Origin: Artemia franciscana
Taxonomy: Eukaryota; Arthropoda; Branchiopoda; Anostraca; Artemiidae
Assembly: GCF_032884065.1 (NCBI RefSeq)
Contig: NC_088872.1
Coordinates: forward strand, 39,065,979-39,129,978
Reading direction: 5' to 3'
Length of the DNA: 64,000 bases
Shown: positions 36,191 through 48,342 of the stretch, one piece after another
Layout of the letters: every line of letters begins with the position of its first letter
Numbering within the stretch: the first letter of the stretch is position 1
The notes under the pieces: generated by a model
Database searches by the model: none
What the model was told of the DNA's origin: nothing
Seen by the model: only the letters and a program-made list of their open reading frames with translations
Program-made: the position numbers and the translations under genes

Positions 36191-38365
36191 AGGGGCACAT
36201 ATGACACATAGTTTTCTGTTTTTAAATAATTTCCAGTAGTTTTCAGACCATTTGCATAGCTTTGGCTGTTTCAACCGATATACTCCACCTCTCACCTATA
36301 GTTAAATTGTCGATTTTGTCCTACATTCTATCCGAGTAATTATTTTTTTTTTCGATGGTTGGCACGATTTGCTTGGGATTTTGAGCTTAAATTGTGCCCC
36401 GGGAGTGCTTTTTAAAGTATTTACCCAAACCCCTATTCTGCTCCAAAGTCTAATAACCTTTGATGATGCAAGACAAACTTTGTATCACAAAATTGATTTT
36501 TTAAAGATGGATCTGTAACACAAATGAAGCCCAACGAAACGGTTTTTAGCCCCATATATTTACCAAATCCCGATTCATAACTTTTAACGATTTTTTGTTA
36601 AGAAGTGTCTTAAATTTGAAAGATCGTTAATATGGCCTTAAATTCTATCCAAATCGTTAGGATTATTTTTATAAAATCGCCTGTCTTCTGTGCAGTCATT
36701 GGAGTTTTAAGAATTTGTTATGATTACCAATAGGGACTTAAAAATACATTCTAAGAGTATAATGTGGCCTTAAGATACACTCCAGAAAGTTTCATCAGCC
36801 AAACTCAACTACACGCCAAAAAAACATAGAGCAAATCATCTTGAATTTTACCACCATCATGTTATTATGACTGTTGAATAGTCACTCCACGGGGCTCTTG
36901 GATGGAAAAGAAATACCACTCGCGTAACATTGATCCAATAATACAAAGGCAATTACTTATCTGAAACAATTGTAGTAGACGGTGAGTATCATCAAAATGC
37001 TCACCAGCAAAAGGTGAGCAATATGATTTGTAGGCCTTGAGTGGACTCGAGGAGTCACTTGACCTCAACTGACCAAAATCTCTTATAGAAAAGTAATGCG
37101 GCAAATAAAAATAATTGCAAATTTAACAAAGTACATCACAATAGATTACGGTGGGTGAAAAACACTGATAGGTAAGAGCAGGATTTACTGTTCCATGTCT
37201 TTTTTTTTCCAAGAATGGCGGTGATAGATAAATCCGTTCTTATGTGTTTCCAGAATGAACTTGAAATAAAATTCTTAGGAATATCCTTCAGGTTTTTTTT
37301 TTCCAAAACTGATATTAAATTATATTTGCTCTGAAAATTGTTTGACGCAGATGCTATTTTACAATTTGCCACTGGGTCTCAATTTCCTTTAATTTTCATG
37401 AAAATATGAGAAACACCGGTTCTATAAAAAAATGCCTCTATTACATTTGATAAAACCAGAAGCTTTATCACGGCACAAAGTAACAAACATATTGCGAATT
37501 ATCATAATTTAATCGCTTTATAAACAAACTTCATCTTTTTACAGCAAGACTCAAAAAGTAGAATGATAACGAATCCAGAGTCAAATATTTTTTTTTTTTT
37601 TTTTGATTGTCGGCAAATGGCTTGGTTTTAACGCGCTAAAATTTCTTGAATCTTTTGTAAATAAAGCAAAGAAAATGGTAATTTTTAGGCATTGACTTTA
37701 TTACATAACTACAATTCAATAATCCAAATGGTGTTTCTTGCACGGAGGGTGTTCAGGAGAGTGAAAAATTGAAAAATATTTCGAATATGTTCAAATGTTT
37801 TCAAGCCGAAAAATTCTTCGGTTGTGGTAATTAGGAAGACTAACATAGAGTTTACAGTGTAATAAAAACAGTTTATTTCTTCTCTTTCTTTTTCGAATGG
37901 GGGAGGTGTCTCACTGCTATTAATGGACAGCTGTTCTTAAAAAGAGTTTTTATTCGGAGCGAAAATTTTGAAATTAAAATCTCTAAGTTCCAACTATTCT
38001 TTCATTTTAGAAAGAGAGACTCAACGACTTCTGGAAGAAGTACAATCCTCTAGCTTAAGCGAAAAGGAAAAGAGAAATGGGTAAACGGTTTGAACCAATC
38101 GATTCCATACATCATGTTAATTAGGTGAGTCATAAGTATCACTTTGGAAAAGTGCAACATACCACCTCTCAAATAACCACAGTCGACTTGAAGATTGACG
38201 GGGAAATAATTTACAAGTTTGAGAGTCGTCAGTCCTAAGGCCCAAATCTTTTTTCCAGAAAAGATTATCAAAAATTACAAACATTGTAGCTAAAATTGTA
38301 TTTTTATTAACGTTGCAAAAATATCCGCTCAATGGAACACCAGTTTTCACAATTGACGTTCTACT
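36191..38365. other. Non-coding stretch, nothing recognised
   Basis: No gene or known repeat is recognised. The frames are under 80 codons. The right part (38050-38350) has two overlapping minus frames of 73 and 77 codons with no motif. Confidence 0.5.
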
Positions 38366-40430
38366 TATAAGATAAGATAAGATTTATTCATCACGAAACA
38401 CACATACAATATTAAATTTTACTATTTCCCCAAAGGCTCTTTGGCCTGTAAAAAAGGGGAAAATGAACGAGCCACTTACTCAGAGAAGAAAAAAAAATAT
38501 AATCACTTACTCACAGAGAGAAGAGCAAAAAGGAGAAGAAAGGAAAATATAAATAAAATAAAAAACTATAGAAAACAAAACTAAATAGACTAATAGATTG
38601 AATAGACTAAATTAATTATGTAGATCTGTAGATAAAATAGACTCCAATGAAATAATAAGGAAATATATATACATAGACTACATACACGCATATACACATA
38701 CAAAAATAGATAAAATAAATTCTAAGAAGTCAATGAATTTTTAATATTTTTTTGAACAAACCGAATGAGTGGCACCTTCGAGCTGATTCGGGCAACTTAT
38801 TCCATACAATATAACTCGCAATTAAAGGATTAAAGTCTGACCTTACACAAGGAGTAAAAGGAACTTGAATATGATTTTCGGTGTTGCGAAGCTTATAATT
38901 ATTCTGATCAGAGGTGAAAGATGGCTGAACACTTAGGGGACGGGGGAGGTCACCATGAAGCTGAGAAAAATTAAAACATGCACACGAAAGAATATACAGT
39001 GACTCGAGATCAAGTAATGGGATAACTCTTGAACGGTTAGTTTCCTTAATGAGGTTTCTAGCTTTATTATAAACCTTAGAAAGTGGTTTTAACAGTGAAG
39101 GAAAGGTTGAAATCCATACTATTGGACAGTAGGAAACGTAAGATCGGATCAAGGAGTGAAAAACGATTTCCAAAATTGATCCAGGGAAAATATGTTTGAG
39201 TTTCCTTAAAATACCGAGACTCCTGCATATCTTCATTTTAATCAAATCAATGTGACGCTTGAAAGACAAGTTTTCATCAACAAGAATGCCCAAAAAACGA
39301 ACATATCGATCTTTAGATCTGTGAATTATCCCATTTGGCTGATAAATTTCTGATAACTTGGGATAAATCTGAGAAACATGCGAAAATATCAAAAAATTGG
39401 ATTTTCAATAATTTAGGGTAAGAAAATTAGCATCAAGCCATGAAATTACTCTCTCAAACAAGTATTCCAAGTTTAATCGAAGCTCGGATTCACAGTTCCC
39501 CGAAGTGCCGAGTGTGGTATCATCAGCAAAACAAACAAGGACATCAGAAGATGGCGAACTATAGCTGGCACTATGGGCAAGGGAAGGTTTAGGATGACAG
39601 AGTCTACAGCAATGAATAGGCTTCTGCTTTTTTACTGCGTAAAAAAGATCATTTATATAAATCAAAAATAGCACTGGCCCTAAAACTGATCCCTGAGGGA
39701 CGCCAAAATTCACTTGTGATTGACAGAAATTAAATTGTGGATTGACAGAAATTAACCTATCATTCAAATAAGATTGAAACCAAGAAAATACATTACCCCT
39801 AATGCCAAAATGAGACATCTTCGATAGAAGAATTTCATGGGTTAAGGAATCGAATGCCTTGCGAATATCCAGGAATATAGCAGCCGGAATTAATCCCGAA
39901 TCCAATTCAGAATGTATAAAATTCAAAAGGGTCATACATGCATGCTCAGTGGAGTGCTTCATTCGGAAACCAAATTGAAAATCATGAAGAAACTCTTTAG
40001 ATTTTAGAAATTTAAGCAGACGAGAAAGCATAGCCTTTTCGAAGATTTTACTAAATACTGATAAAATTGAAATTGGTCGATAATTTGCTGGATCATTTCT
40101 TGGTCCACCTTTATACAGAACAATAATCCGAGCACGCTTGAGAGGATCTGGAAAAACCCCATATTTAAATGAAAGATTAACAAGTTTTGTAAGAGGCACA
40201 ACTATTGAAGGAAGAATAGATTTAACTACCTTAGTAGGAATAGAATCTGGCCCAGGTGAAGATGAGTCTTTCAAGCCATTAACAATTTTAGTGATTTCAA
40301 TTTCTGTTACTGGCTCTAGAAACATAGACTTAACACAAGACGGCCCGAGGTAAGATCTAAAGTCCGACTTAGACCGAGATAAAGTAGCTGTGGAAGTGGA
40401 AGCGATATTATTACCAATACAATATTGTCA
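38366..40430 (-). mobile_element. CR1/jockey-type LINE, 5'-truncated
   Basis: It is read on the minus strand. The 3' end is a TTATC microsatellite tail (38366-38384) preceded by about 340 bases of untranslated sequence. The coding part is the C-terminal two-thirds of ORF2. The endonuclease region is absent, and the reading frame begins near 40428 just after a TGA. A second truncated copy of its 5' part lies at 42041-42301 (see the duplication). Confidence 0.85.
38730..40427 (-). pseudogene. LINE ORF2 reverse transcriptase remnant
   Basis: A single frame runs on the minus strand with one in-frame TGA at 39405-39407. The first part (306 codons from 40325, open from 40427) contains SSPGPDSIPTKVV, NYRPISILSVFSKIFEK, FGFRMKHSTEHA, the catalytic FLDIRKAFDSLTHEIL, FGVPQGSVLGPVLFLIYIND and the FADD box. 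The second part (38730-39392) begins after the stop in the YLGI-type region (RFLGILVDENLSFKRHI) and carries the LINE C-terminal thumb region (VFHSLIRSYVSYCPIVW) and the end NKLPESARRCHSFGLFKK. All catalytic aspartates are intact, so only the TGA separates the two parts of the product. The enzyme would reverse-transcribe the element's own RNA at a nicked target, but no endonuclease is encoded here. Confidence 0.9.
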
Positions 40431-40586
40431 CTGATATTGTATCAGCTCCTTGTGCAAAGATTTTTTTTCAATTTTTTGCACATCAAAAGCTCCAATTTTG
40501 AACTCGATATTTGTGCCGGTGAAAAGAAGAACATGCAACGCATTAAATAAAAGAGAAATTATAAGGTATCTTAATAGAAAATTCGG

Positions 40587-40802
40587 ATGAAAGACAGACG
40601 ATCGAGCTTAGTGACTCAACTTGGTCTAAGTGATGAAAGACTGGAGAGCCTAATTAGAGTAAAGCCAAAAGAGACTGTCTCTGTGGGAGGAAAAGCCGGC
40701 ATAACTTTTACAGGGTTGTATAAAAATAATTATTTTCAATTTTTGATGTTAGTTTATCATCCAAGGGGAAAAGTAAAGCAGATAGTCATAGAGTATGGGT
40801 AA
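40587..40802 (+). CDS. Hypothetical 71-residue frame in the duplicated segment, copy A
   Basis: The frame starts ATGAAAGACAGACG and ends at TAA after Tyr-Gly. Its composition is more protein-like than its surroundings (for example TQLGLSDERLESLIRVKPKE, then GGKAGITFTGLYKNN). I recognise no family. It lies between the 5' break of the LINE and the R1 foldback. An identical frame is present in copy B, but that only reflects the recent duplication, not selection. There is no clear splice context. It could be an exon fragment of an unknown element or chance. Confidence 0.25.
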   Translation: MKDRRSSLVTQLGLSDERLESLIRVKPKETVSVGGKAGITFTGLYKNNYFQFLMLVYHPRGKVKQIVIEYG

Positions 40803-40834
40803 TTTCTGGCTCTAACCAGATTAAATAATTTTTT

Positions 40835-41387
40835 TTTAACTGAAAGTAAGGAGCGACATTAAAACCTAAAATGAACAGAGATTGCTCCATATATGAAAGG
40901 GACTGTTCCCTCCTCAACGCCTTGCTCTTTATGCTAAAGTTTGACTCTTTCTCTCAAGTCTACTTTTTCAAACAGAAAAAAACTTTAGCGTAAAAAGCGG
41001 GATGTTGAGAAGGGAACAGCCCCTTTCATTTACGGAGTAATCTCTGTTCGTCTTAAGTTTTAATGTCACTCCTTACTTTTAGTTAAAAAACTTATTTTTT
41101 TTTATTTAATCTCTGAACGTTTTTGAATTAATGCATGTTTTGATTTTGGCTCTCCGCACATGAATAACTAGAACGAAATTTGCATATTAATTTATTTTTT
41201 TGACTAAATGGCTTTCTCAGAGTTTTGATCGGACGATTTTGAGAAAAACAGGAGCGGGGGAGGAGGCCTAGTTGCCTTCCAATTCTTTGGTTACTTAAAA
41301 AGGTAACTAGAACTTTTAATTTTTTTATGAACATTTTTATTAGTAAAAATATACATAAGTTACGAATTAACTTACGTAACCAACTTA
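40835..41387 (+). repeat. R1 left part with foldback module (copy A)
   Basis: The module (40835-41085) has arms sharing private variants: GAACAGAGATTGCTCC on the left with GGAGTAATCTCTGTTCG on the right. It is followed by the R1 block to CTTACGTAACCAACTT, where it is cut off by the minisatellite. Confidence 0.85.
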
Positions 41388-41830
41388 CAATGTGTGTCAT
41401 TGAACAAGTTTTGACACACAAAAAACTAACTTGTAACAAGATTCAGAAAAAAATGAACATAAAAAAGTTTCTGGACAAAAACAAAAATTTACAAAGCATC
41501 ATCATAAAATAAGATATGCGAAGAAAAAAATTACATACAAAAAGTTTCACAAAGAAAATCCGCATGTGACAATTTTCATATATAAGAAACCAAGATGCAA
41601 CATGTTGCACGAAGGAAGAATAAACATAAAACAAGTTTCAAGAGAAACAAATCAACATACAATAGGTATCTTGAAGAAAAAATCAACATGAGACATGTTT
41701 CACGAAGAAAAAAAAAAACATATACAACAAGTTTCAAGAAGATACAAATATAAACATACAGTAAGTTTAAAAATCACCAAACAAGAAGGTTCACGAAGAA
41801 AAATCACTGTCTGTTTGTGTATGCTTTTTG
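41388..41830 (-). repeat. Degenerate minisatellite, about 31-bp unit, minus orientation
   Basis: Units of the type AACATACAACAAGTTTCACG plus AAGAAAAAATC recur about a dozen times with many substitutions and length changes. The reverse complement is the unit seen at 62779-64000. The following segment (41830-41965), with CCTGTATGTCTC, TTGCCTGTCTCTTGGCCTG and CTGAGTGCAATGGTGGTGTG, is the reverse complement of the sequence flanking the second array near 62030-62130. The array and its flank are therefore one repeat family. Confidence 0.8.
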
Positions 41831-42040
41831 TGTCTCTCTCACCTTGCCTGTATGTCTCAAAGTATGATTTGCCTGTCTCTTGGCCTGTATTTGTGTGTTT
41901 TTGTGTCTTACGCTATCTAGCCACTGAGTGCAATGGTGGTGTGAATTGCCTTGGACTATCACTTTAAATTAATGAAATGGTATATTCCCGCCATTCCAAT
42001 AAAAAATAATAATCGGGATATTCTAACATCAGAAACATCA
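41831..42040. other. Minisatellite flank and junction between duplicated segments
   Basis: It holds the flank of the minisatellite family (to about 41965) and then about 75 bases of AT-rich sequence running to the start of copy B at 42041. There is no gene. Confidence 0.6.
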
Positions 42041-43257
42041 ATGAAAGATTAACAAGTTTTGTAAGAGGCACAACTATTGAAGGAAGAATAGATTTAACTA
42101 CCTTAGTAGGAATAGAATCTGGCCCAGGTGAAGATGAGTCTTTCAATCCATTAACAATTTTAGTAATTTCAATTTCTGTTACTGGCTCTATAAACATAGA
42201 CTTAACACAAAACGGCCCGAGGTAAGATCTAAAGTCCGACTTAGACCGAGATAAAGTAGCTGTGGAAGTGGAAGCGATATTATTACCAATACAATATTGT
42301 CACTGATATTGTATCAGCTCCTTGTGCAAAGATTTTTTTTCAATTTTTTGCACATCAAAAGCTCCAATTTTGAACTCGATATTTGTGCCGGTGAAAAGAA
42401 GAACATGCAACGCATTAAATAAAAGAGAAATTATAAGGTATCTTAATAGAAAATTCGGATGAAAGACAGACGATCGAGCTTAGTGACTCAACTTGGTCTA
42501 AGTGATGAAAGACTGGAGAGCCTAATTAGAGTAAAGCCAAAAGAGACTGTCTCTGTGGGAGGAAAAGCCGGCATAACTTTTACAGGGTTGTATAAAAATA
42601 ATTATTTTCAATTTTTGATGTTAGTTTATCATCCAAGGGGAAAAGTAAAGCAGATAGTCATAGAGTATGGGTAATTTCTGGCTCTAACCAGATTAAATAA
42701 TTTTTTTTTAACTGAAAGTAAGGAGCAACATTAAAACATAAAATGAACAGAGATTGCTCCATATATGAAAGGGACTGTTCCCTCCTCAACGCCTTGGTCT
42801 TTATGCTAAAGTTTGACTCTTTCTCTCAAGTCTACTTTTTCAAACAGAAAAAAACTTTAGCGTAAAAAGCGGGATGTTGAGAAGGGAACAGCCCCTTTCA
42901 TTTACGGAGTAATCTCTGTTCGTCTTAAGTTTTAATGTCACTCCTTACTTTTAGTTAAAAAACTTGTTTTTTTTTATTTAATCTCTGAACGTTTTTGAAT
43001 TAATGATTGTTTTGATTTTGGCTCCGCACATGAATAACTAGAACGAAATCTGCATATTAATTTATTTTTTTGACTAAATGGCTTTCTCAGAGTTTTGATC
43101 GGACGATTTTGAGAAAAACAGGAGCGGGGGAGGAGGCCTAGTTACCTTCCAATTCTTTGGTTACTTAAAAAGGTAACTAGAACTTTTAATTTTTTTATGA
43201 ACATTTTTATTAGTAAAAATATACATAAGTTACGAATTAACTTACGTAACCAACTTC
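42041..43257 (+). repeat. Direct duplication, copy B (about 1.2 kb)
   Basis: This is a near-identical copy of 40168-41387. Visible differences include GAGCAACATT for GAGCGACATT, CTTGGTC for CTTGCTC, and a two-base loss in GGCTCCGCAC. The minus-strand LINE remnant in it spans 42041-42301, and the frame from 42197 encodes only the segment around SSPGPDSIPTKVV before running into unrelated DNA. Confidence 0.9.
42459..42674 (+). CDS. Hypothetical 71-residue frame in the duplicated segment, copy B
   Basis: The translation is identical to the frame at 40587-40802. It has the same neighbours: a LINE fragment on the left and an R1 foldback on the right. No function can be assigned. Confidence 0.25.
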   Translation: MKDRRSSLVTQLGLSDERLESLIRVKPKETVSVGGKAGITFTGLYKNNYFQFLMLVYHPRGKVKQIVIEYG

Positions 43258-43282
43258 TATATTGGTATGTTTTTATTACGTA
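42707..43282 (+). repeat. R1 left part (copy B), interrupted by a Helitron
   Basis: The foldback module (42707-42957) and the following R1 block end at TTTTTATTACGTA (43282). The expected continuation, TATGAGGGGGTTCGCC, resumes at 45431. The two pieces were one R1 element before the Helitron landed. Confidence 0.9.
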
Positions 43283-43287
43283 CTAGC

Positions 43288-43316
43288 TGTTGGGGTGGCG
43301 CTTCGCCACCCCAACA
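43288..43316 (-). terminator. Helitron 3' subterminal hairpin
   Basis: TGTTGGGGTGGCG and CGCCACCCCAACA pair perfectly around a 3-base loop, two bases from the terminal CTAG. Such hairpins mark the end of Helitron rolling-circle transfer. Confidence 0.93.
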
Positions 43317-43424
43317 CCTAGTTGGTGGGGGCACTTCGCCCCCCCTAAGCCCCCCCGCGCGCGTAAGTCGTTACGCGCCATATTAGTTACGCGCCATTGT
43401 AGTTGTGTCCCTATGTCCCACCTG

Positions 43425-43604
<180 letters not shown>

Positions 43605-43605
43605 T

Positions 43606-43800
43606 TTAACTACGTAAAACTTGCGAATATACAACATTCTTTGCTTTCCCATTGTCTGTGCATATAAATAGATTGTCAGGTTTACCGACTCTTGAACATG
43701 CAACATATGATGGTCCATGGGAAAACAATCCGTATTCAGATCTATACCTTATGATTCTAATGATTGCCCTTGAGCTTTGTTGATGGTGATTGCTAATTGA
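43606..43800 (-). pseudogene. Helitron helicase C-terminal fragment
   Basis: On the minus strand, AITINKAQGQSLES is followed by TAA and a frame change, then [19 protein letters not shown], then [20 protein letters not shown] and a stop at 43606-43608. These are the last Pif1-type helicase motifs of the Rep-helicase protein that drives Helitron rolling-circle transposition. Only about 60 of more than 1,000 expected residues remain, so this element depends on another copy. Confidence 0.9.
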
Positions 43801-44806
43801 CTATTCCCTGTGTCGCCGTCGTCATTTATATATCCCCCTGTGCCCCCCGGCGTCCCCGTTGTAGTTGTGTCCCTGTGTCCCGGTCGTCATTTATATTCCC
43901 TGTGTCCCGGTCGTCATTTGTGTCCCGGTGTCCCAGTCTGTGATTTCTCTTTGAGTGTCCTGGGCGTCATGTATATTCCTTGTGTCCCGGTCGTCATTTG
44001 TGTCCCGGTGTCCCGGTCTGTATATACATTCGTTTTTGAATTGGTCTTTTTTTAGTTTTTAGTTTTTTACCTTTTTTTTAGTTTTTTTTAGTTATACCTC
44101 ATGATTCTAATGATTGCCCTTGAGCTTTGTTGATGGTGATTGTTAATCGAACACTCCCTGTGTCCCCGTCGTCATTTATATATCCCCCTTTGCCCCCCGG
44201 CGTCCCCTTTGTAGTTGTGTCCCTGTGTCCTGGTCGTCATTTATATTCCCTGTGTCCCGGTCGTCACTTGTATCCCGGTGTCCCGGTCTGTATATAAATT
44301 CGTCTTCGAAATGGTATATGATGAAATAAATTTTTGTATTTTTCCCCTTTTTGTCTCTTTAGTTTTTTTTATTTTTATTTTTTTTAGTTTTGTTTTTCTG
44401 CTTTATTTTTCATTTTTTTCTTTTTTTTATTTTTTTTCTTTTTTAGTTTTTTTAGTTTTTTAGCTTTTTTAGTTTTTTTTATTAGTTTTTATTTTTTTTT
44501 CTTTTTAGTTTTTTTGTAGTTTTTACCTTTTTTTTAGTTTTTTTAGTTTTTTTTTACTTATGTCCTGGTCGTCATTTATACTCCCTGTGTCCCGGTCGTC
44601 ATTTGTGTCCCAGTGCTTTGTTGATGGTGATTGCTAATCGAACATTCCTTGTGTCCCGGTCGCTTTCTCTTTGAGTGTCCCGGTCGTAATTTATATTCCC
44701 TATGTGCCGGTGTCCCGGTCGTCATTTGTGTCCCGATGTCCCGGTCTGTAATTTCGTCAGTCGAAAACATGACGTCAGTCGACACACAAACATGACGTCA
44801 CTCGAC

Positions 44807-45409
<603 letters not shown>

Positions 45410-45430
45410 ACTTATTTTTATATATATAGA

Positions 45431-46436
45431 TATGAGGGGGTTCGCCCCCTCGTCAATACCTCAATCTTTACAATAAAGCTTAAATTTTGTGCCAATTCCT
45501 TAAGAATGAACTTAAAATCACAAAGGCGTAGAATAAATAGTTGAAATTACTAAAAATACTTTAGCATAAAGAGCGAGGTATTAGGAGGAGAAAAACTCCT
45601 CTTTTTTTAATGCTAGAAAATATTGCGCCCCCTTCATGGAAATTCTCCACCCCCATGACAAATTTCTCCATATAAAGTTCCCCCCATGTAACCCCCTCCC
45701 TTCAACCCCTCAACCCAACCCAAAAAATCCCCCTGAAAACTTCTGTACACTTCCCAATAATCATTACTATATGTAAACACTGGTCACAGTTCGTAGCTTG
45801 CAGCCCTTTCTACGGGGACTGTGGGGAAATAAGTCGAACCTAAAGACATAGTTATTAGATTTTTCGACTATGTTGAATAAAATGACTATCTCAGAATTTT
45901 GATCCGATGACTTTGGGAAAAAATGAGCATGGGATGGGGCCTAGGTGCCCTCCAATTTCTTTGGTCACTTAAAAAGGGCACTAGAACTTTTAATTTCTGT
46001 TAAAATGAGCCCTCTTGCGGCATTCTAGGACCACTGGGTCGATACGATCACCCCTGGGGGAAAAAAACAAATAAACACGCATCCGTGATCTGTCTTGTGG
46101 CAATAAAAACAAAATTCCACATTTTTGTGAATAGGAGCTTGAAACTTTTACTGTAAGGTTCTCTAATGCGTTGAATCTGATGGTGTGATTCTCGTTACGA
46201 TTCTATGACTTTTAAGGGGTGTTTACCCCTACTTTCTAAAATAAAGTAAATTTTCTCAGGCTTGTAACTTTAGACAGGTAAGAATAAACTTGGTAAAACT
46301 TATATATTTAGAATCAGCATTAAAATGCGATTCTTTTGGTGTAATTATTGCTATCAAAACTCCATTTCTTAGAGTTTGGGTTACTATTGAGCCGGGTCGC
46401 TCCTTACTACAGTTATTTACCACAAACTGTTTGATG
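45431..46436 (+). repeat. R1 right part, continuation after the Helitron
   Basis: It resumes at TATGAGGGGGTTCGCC, contains the second inverted pair and all later R1 blocks, and ends GCTCCTTACTACAGTTATT, CCACAAACTGTTTGA. Together with 42707-43282 it makes an R1 copy of about 1.58 kb. Confidence 0.88.
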
Positions 46437-47164
46437 ATCGAGCGTCCAACCACTAAAGTGGGTGGACGTTAAGCATCGGTTGGATACAAGATATGAAACC
46501 TCTGCTGAATTATTGTAGCCAAAATTGTGGTACTTGTACAAACCACCGGTAGTTTTAAGCCGTTTAAGAAAGACGCGTTGACAAATGTTTAACCACATCG
46601 GTATCCAAAGTTCATCATTTGACTTTCGTACCGGTGTTGAAGCAACGGCAACCCTAGCATTTCAAATACGTTTTAGTTGGATACCCCGGTAGACCAAAAT
46701 AGGCGACAATACTCACTTCTATAGGTTATCGACTCAAGCTCCCGGAAGAGATGTTCTGTTGTTAGTGCCGAAGGCACCCAAGTCTTTGGCGTCAGCTGCT
46801 TCTGTTTTTTCTTATTAATTTATTCAGCAAGATTTCAATAGAAAAACAAACGGAAATTGAAATAAAAATAACATTCTGGAATATAAGTTAAAATTAAAAA
46901 TAAAAATTAGAATGAAGTTAGTAATTAAAACAAACAAAAATTCCGGTATTAAGAGGGGCCAATACCTTTGTAACAGTAATGAATTGAGGGGTGGTGGCGA
47001 CCTTCTTGCCTTGCTTACGGCTTTCAGTTACGTTTCTTCCCGGCCTTTCCATTCCAGAAAAGGCACCCAAAGGCACCCTTTTTGGGTGGCATTTTTTGGA
47101 TGCCCCATGATACATTATGACGGCCTTTTCAATTCGATCTTATAAACATGAATTAGGTATAGAA
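46437..47164. other. Non-coding stretch, nothing recognised
   Basis: No gene is recognised. It includes a GGCACCC-rich spot (47060-47085) and a small GTTAGTGCCGAAGGCACC hairpin near 46757. Confidence 0.45.
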
Positions 47165-47350
47165 AGTCCAAAACCAAGAAGAACAATAGGGAATTTTTTT
47201 AGACAGTGGGAAACGAATTAGAATGAATATTTTGACCTTATGTCCATGGGCCGTCCTCAGCAATACAAATAATAAAAAACAACTTAGACGAGGATAAAAT
47301 CAATAAAACTAAAATGAACAGTTTTTTCAAAACAGTCCCAGCATCCTTAA
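47165..47350 (+). mobile_element. Penelope-like element, 5' non-coding part
   Basis: It is collinear with 12222-12450: GACAGTGGGAAACGAATTAG, ATGTCCATGGGCCGTCCTCAG, a GAGGATAAAA block, then CATCCTTAACTCAGCGAAG. On the minus strand 47231-47260 reads CTGAGGACGGCCCATGG and so on to GGTCAAA, the hammerhead-like motif of the 12-kb element. It leads straight into the frame at 47351. Confidence 0.55.
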
Positions 47351-47674
47351 CTCAGCGAAGTTCAGCCAGGAATTCGTCGTTATTTACGTCTCGCTTATGA
47401 GGAGCAGTTGACCAATGATATATTTTACTTCATTAGTTTAGGCAAAAAACACGCTAATATTATTAACCAACAAAAATTCTTGGAATCTTGCAAATTTGAA
47501 AATCTTATTCCCAAGTCTTTAAGATTCAGATTACACTTAAATACCCGAAAAGAAGAGCGATTTGCTCATACATTACAATTCAAAACATTAATACACATTA
47601 TTAAAGATAAAAAACAAAAAGATACATTATTTCCTCTGAAAAGAAATCTCTATAAAAAAAAGAGTCCTGGTTGA
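47351..47674 (+). pseudogene. Penelope-like element, N-terminal ORF fragment
   Basis: The frame opens after TAA at 47348 and runs to TGA at 47674. The segment ISLGKKHANIINQQKFLESC, then FENLIPKSLRFRLHL, has the pattern seen near the N-terminus of Penelope-like polyproteins (a Cys, then IPK-[FS]LR-[FI] before the reverse transcriptase). No RT motif follows. A 45-bp exact tandem duplication (47659-47748) overlaps its end and breaks the frame. The matching C-terminal fragment, same strand, is at 50440-50468 plus 51416-51605. Confidence 0.45.
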
Positions 47675-47748
47675 AGGTTTGAGGCTGTAAATTCTATATA
47701 CAGAAAGAGTCCTGGTTGAAGGTTTGAGGCTGTAAATTCTATATACAG
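47659..47748. repeat. 45-bp tandem duplication, two identical units
   Basis: Unit 1 is 47659-47703 and unit 2 is 47704-47748, both starting AAAGAGTCCTGGTTGAAGG and ending TATATACAG. There is no difference between them, so the event is recent. Confidence 0.95.
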
Positions 47749-48286
47749 GGTTTTCGACAACGGCGATTTCAAGAGTCCAATGGTACAATCCTCATTTCGA
47801 TTCAACACCATTTTAGAGGGGTTTCAGGCTCTTTTTTAATATTCCTGTAAATTTGTTTTCAAGGTAAGATTTTAATAATAAGATTAACCAAAACAATAAT
47901 TACCATTCCTGAAGCAGCTAAAAATAAGATTTTTAGGTTGTGGCTAGGCATTTTATTTTAAACGTATTTTCAGAGGTTTGGAAACTATGGGTCATTATTC
48001 GCTATTTACTAGCTTGCAGATATTGCTTCAACCATGATTAGTTTATCTTTGTTATTAGTTTGATAATGCTCTTTATCTTTTTGTTGAATTTCTGTTTGTA
48101 CTTTGATAGACCTAGTCTATGTATGCATTATTCAGTAGCAATTTGGGTTTTTAGTTGTGTCAATAGCAAAATATTGAGTTAATTAATATTGGTAGCATGG
48201 TAGCCGTTGTTTTGGTAGAAATTGTTGTTCAGGGAATAGTCATGGTACGAGCAGCGTTACAAGGGATAGCTTTGGCAGTACCAGAG

Positions 48287-48342
<56 letters not shown>

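Larger units (their letters stand above)
40168..41387 (+). repeat. Direct duplication, copy A (about 1.2 kb)
   Basis: This segment matches 42041-43257 with an offset of about 1872 bases and only around ten differences that I can see by eye. It contains the 5' part of the LINE fragment, a 400-base stretch with a 71-codon frame, and an R1 start with its foldback module. Copy A ends where a minisatellite begins; copy B continues into further R1 sequence. Copy A's left side continues into the LINE; copy B's does not. Confidence 0.9.

Noticed and set aside
43801-44463. Pro/Val/Cys-rich frames in the Helitron
   Set aside because: They come from the GTGTCCCGGTCG tandem blocks and have no domain.
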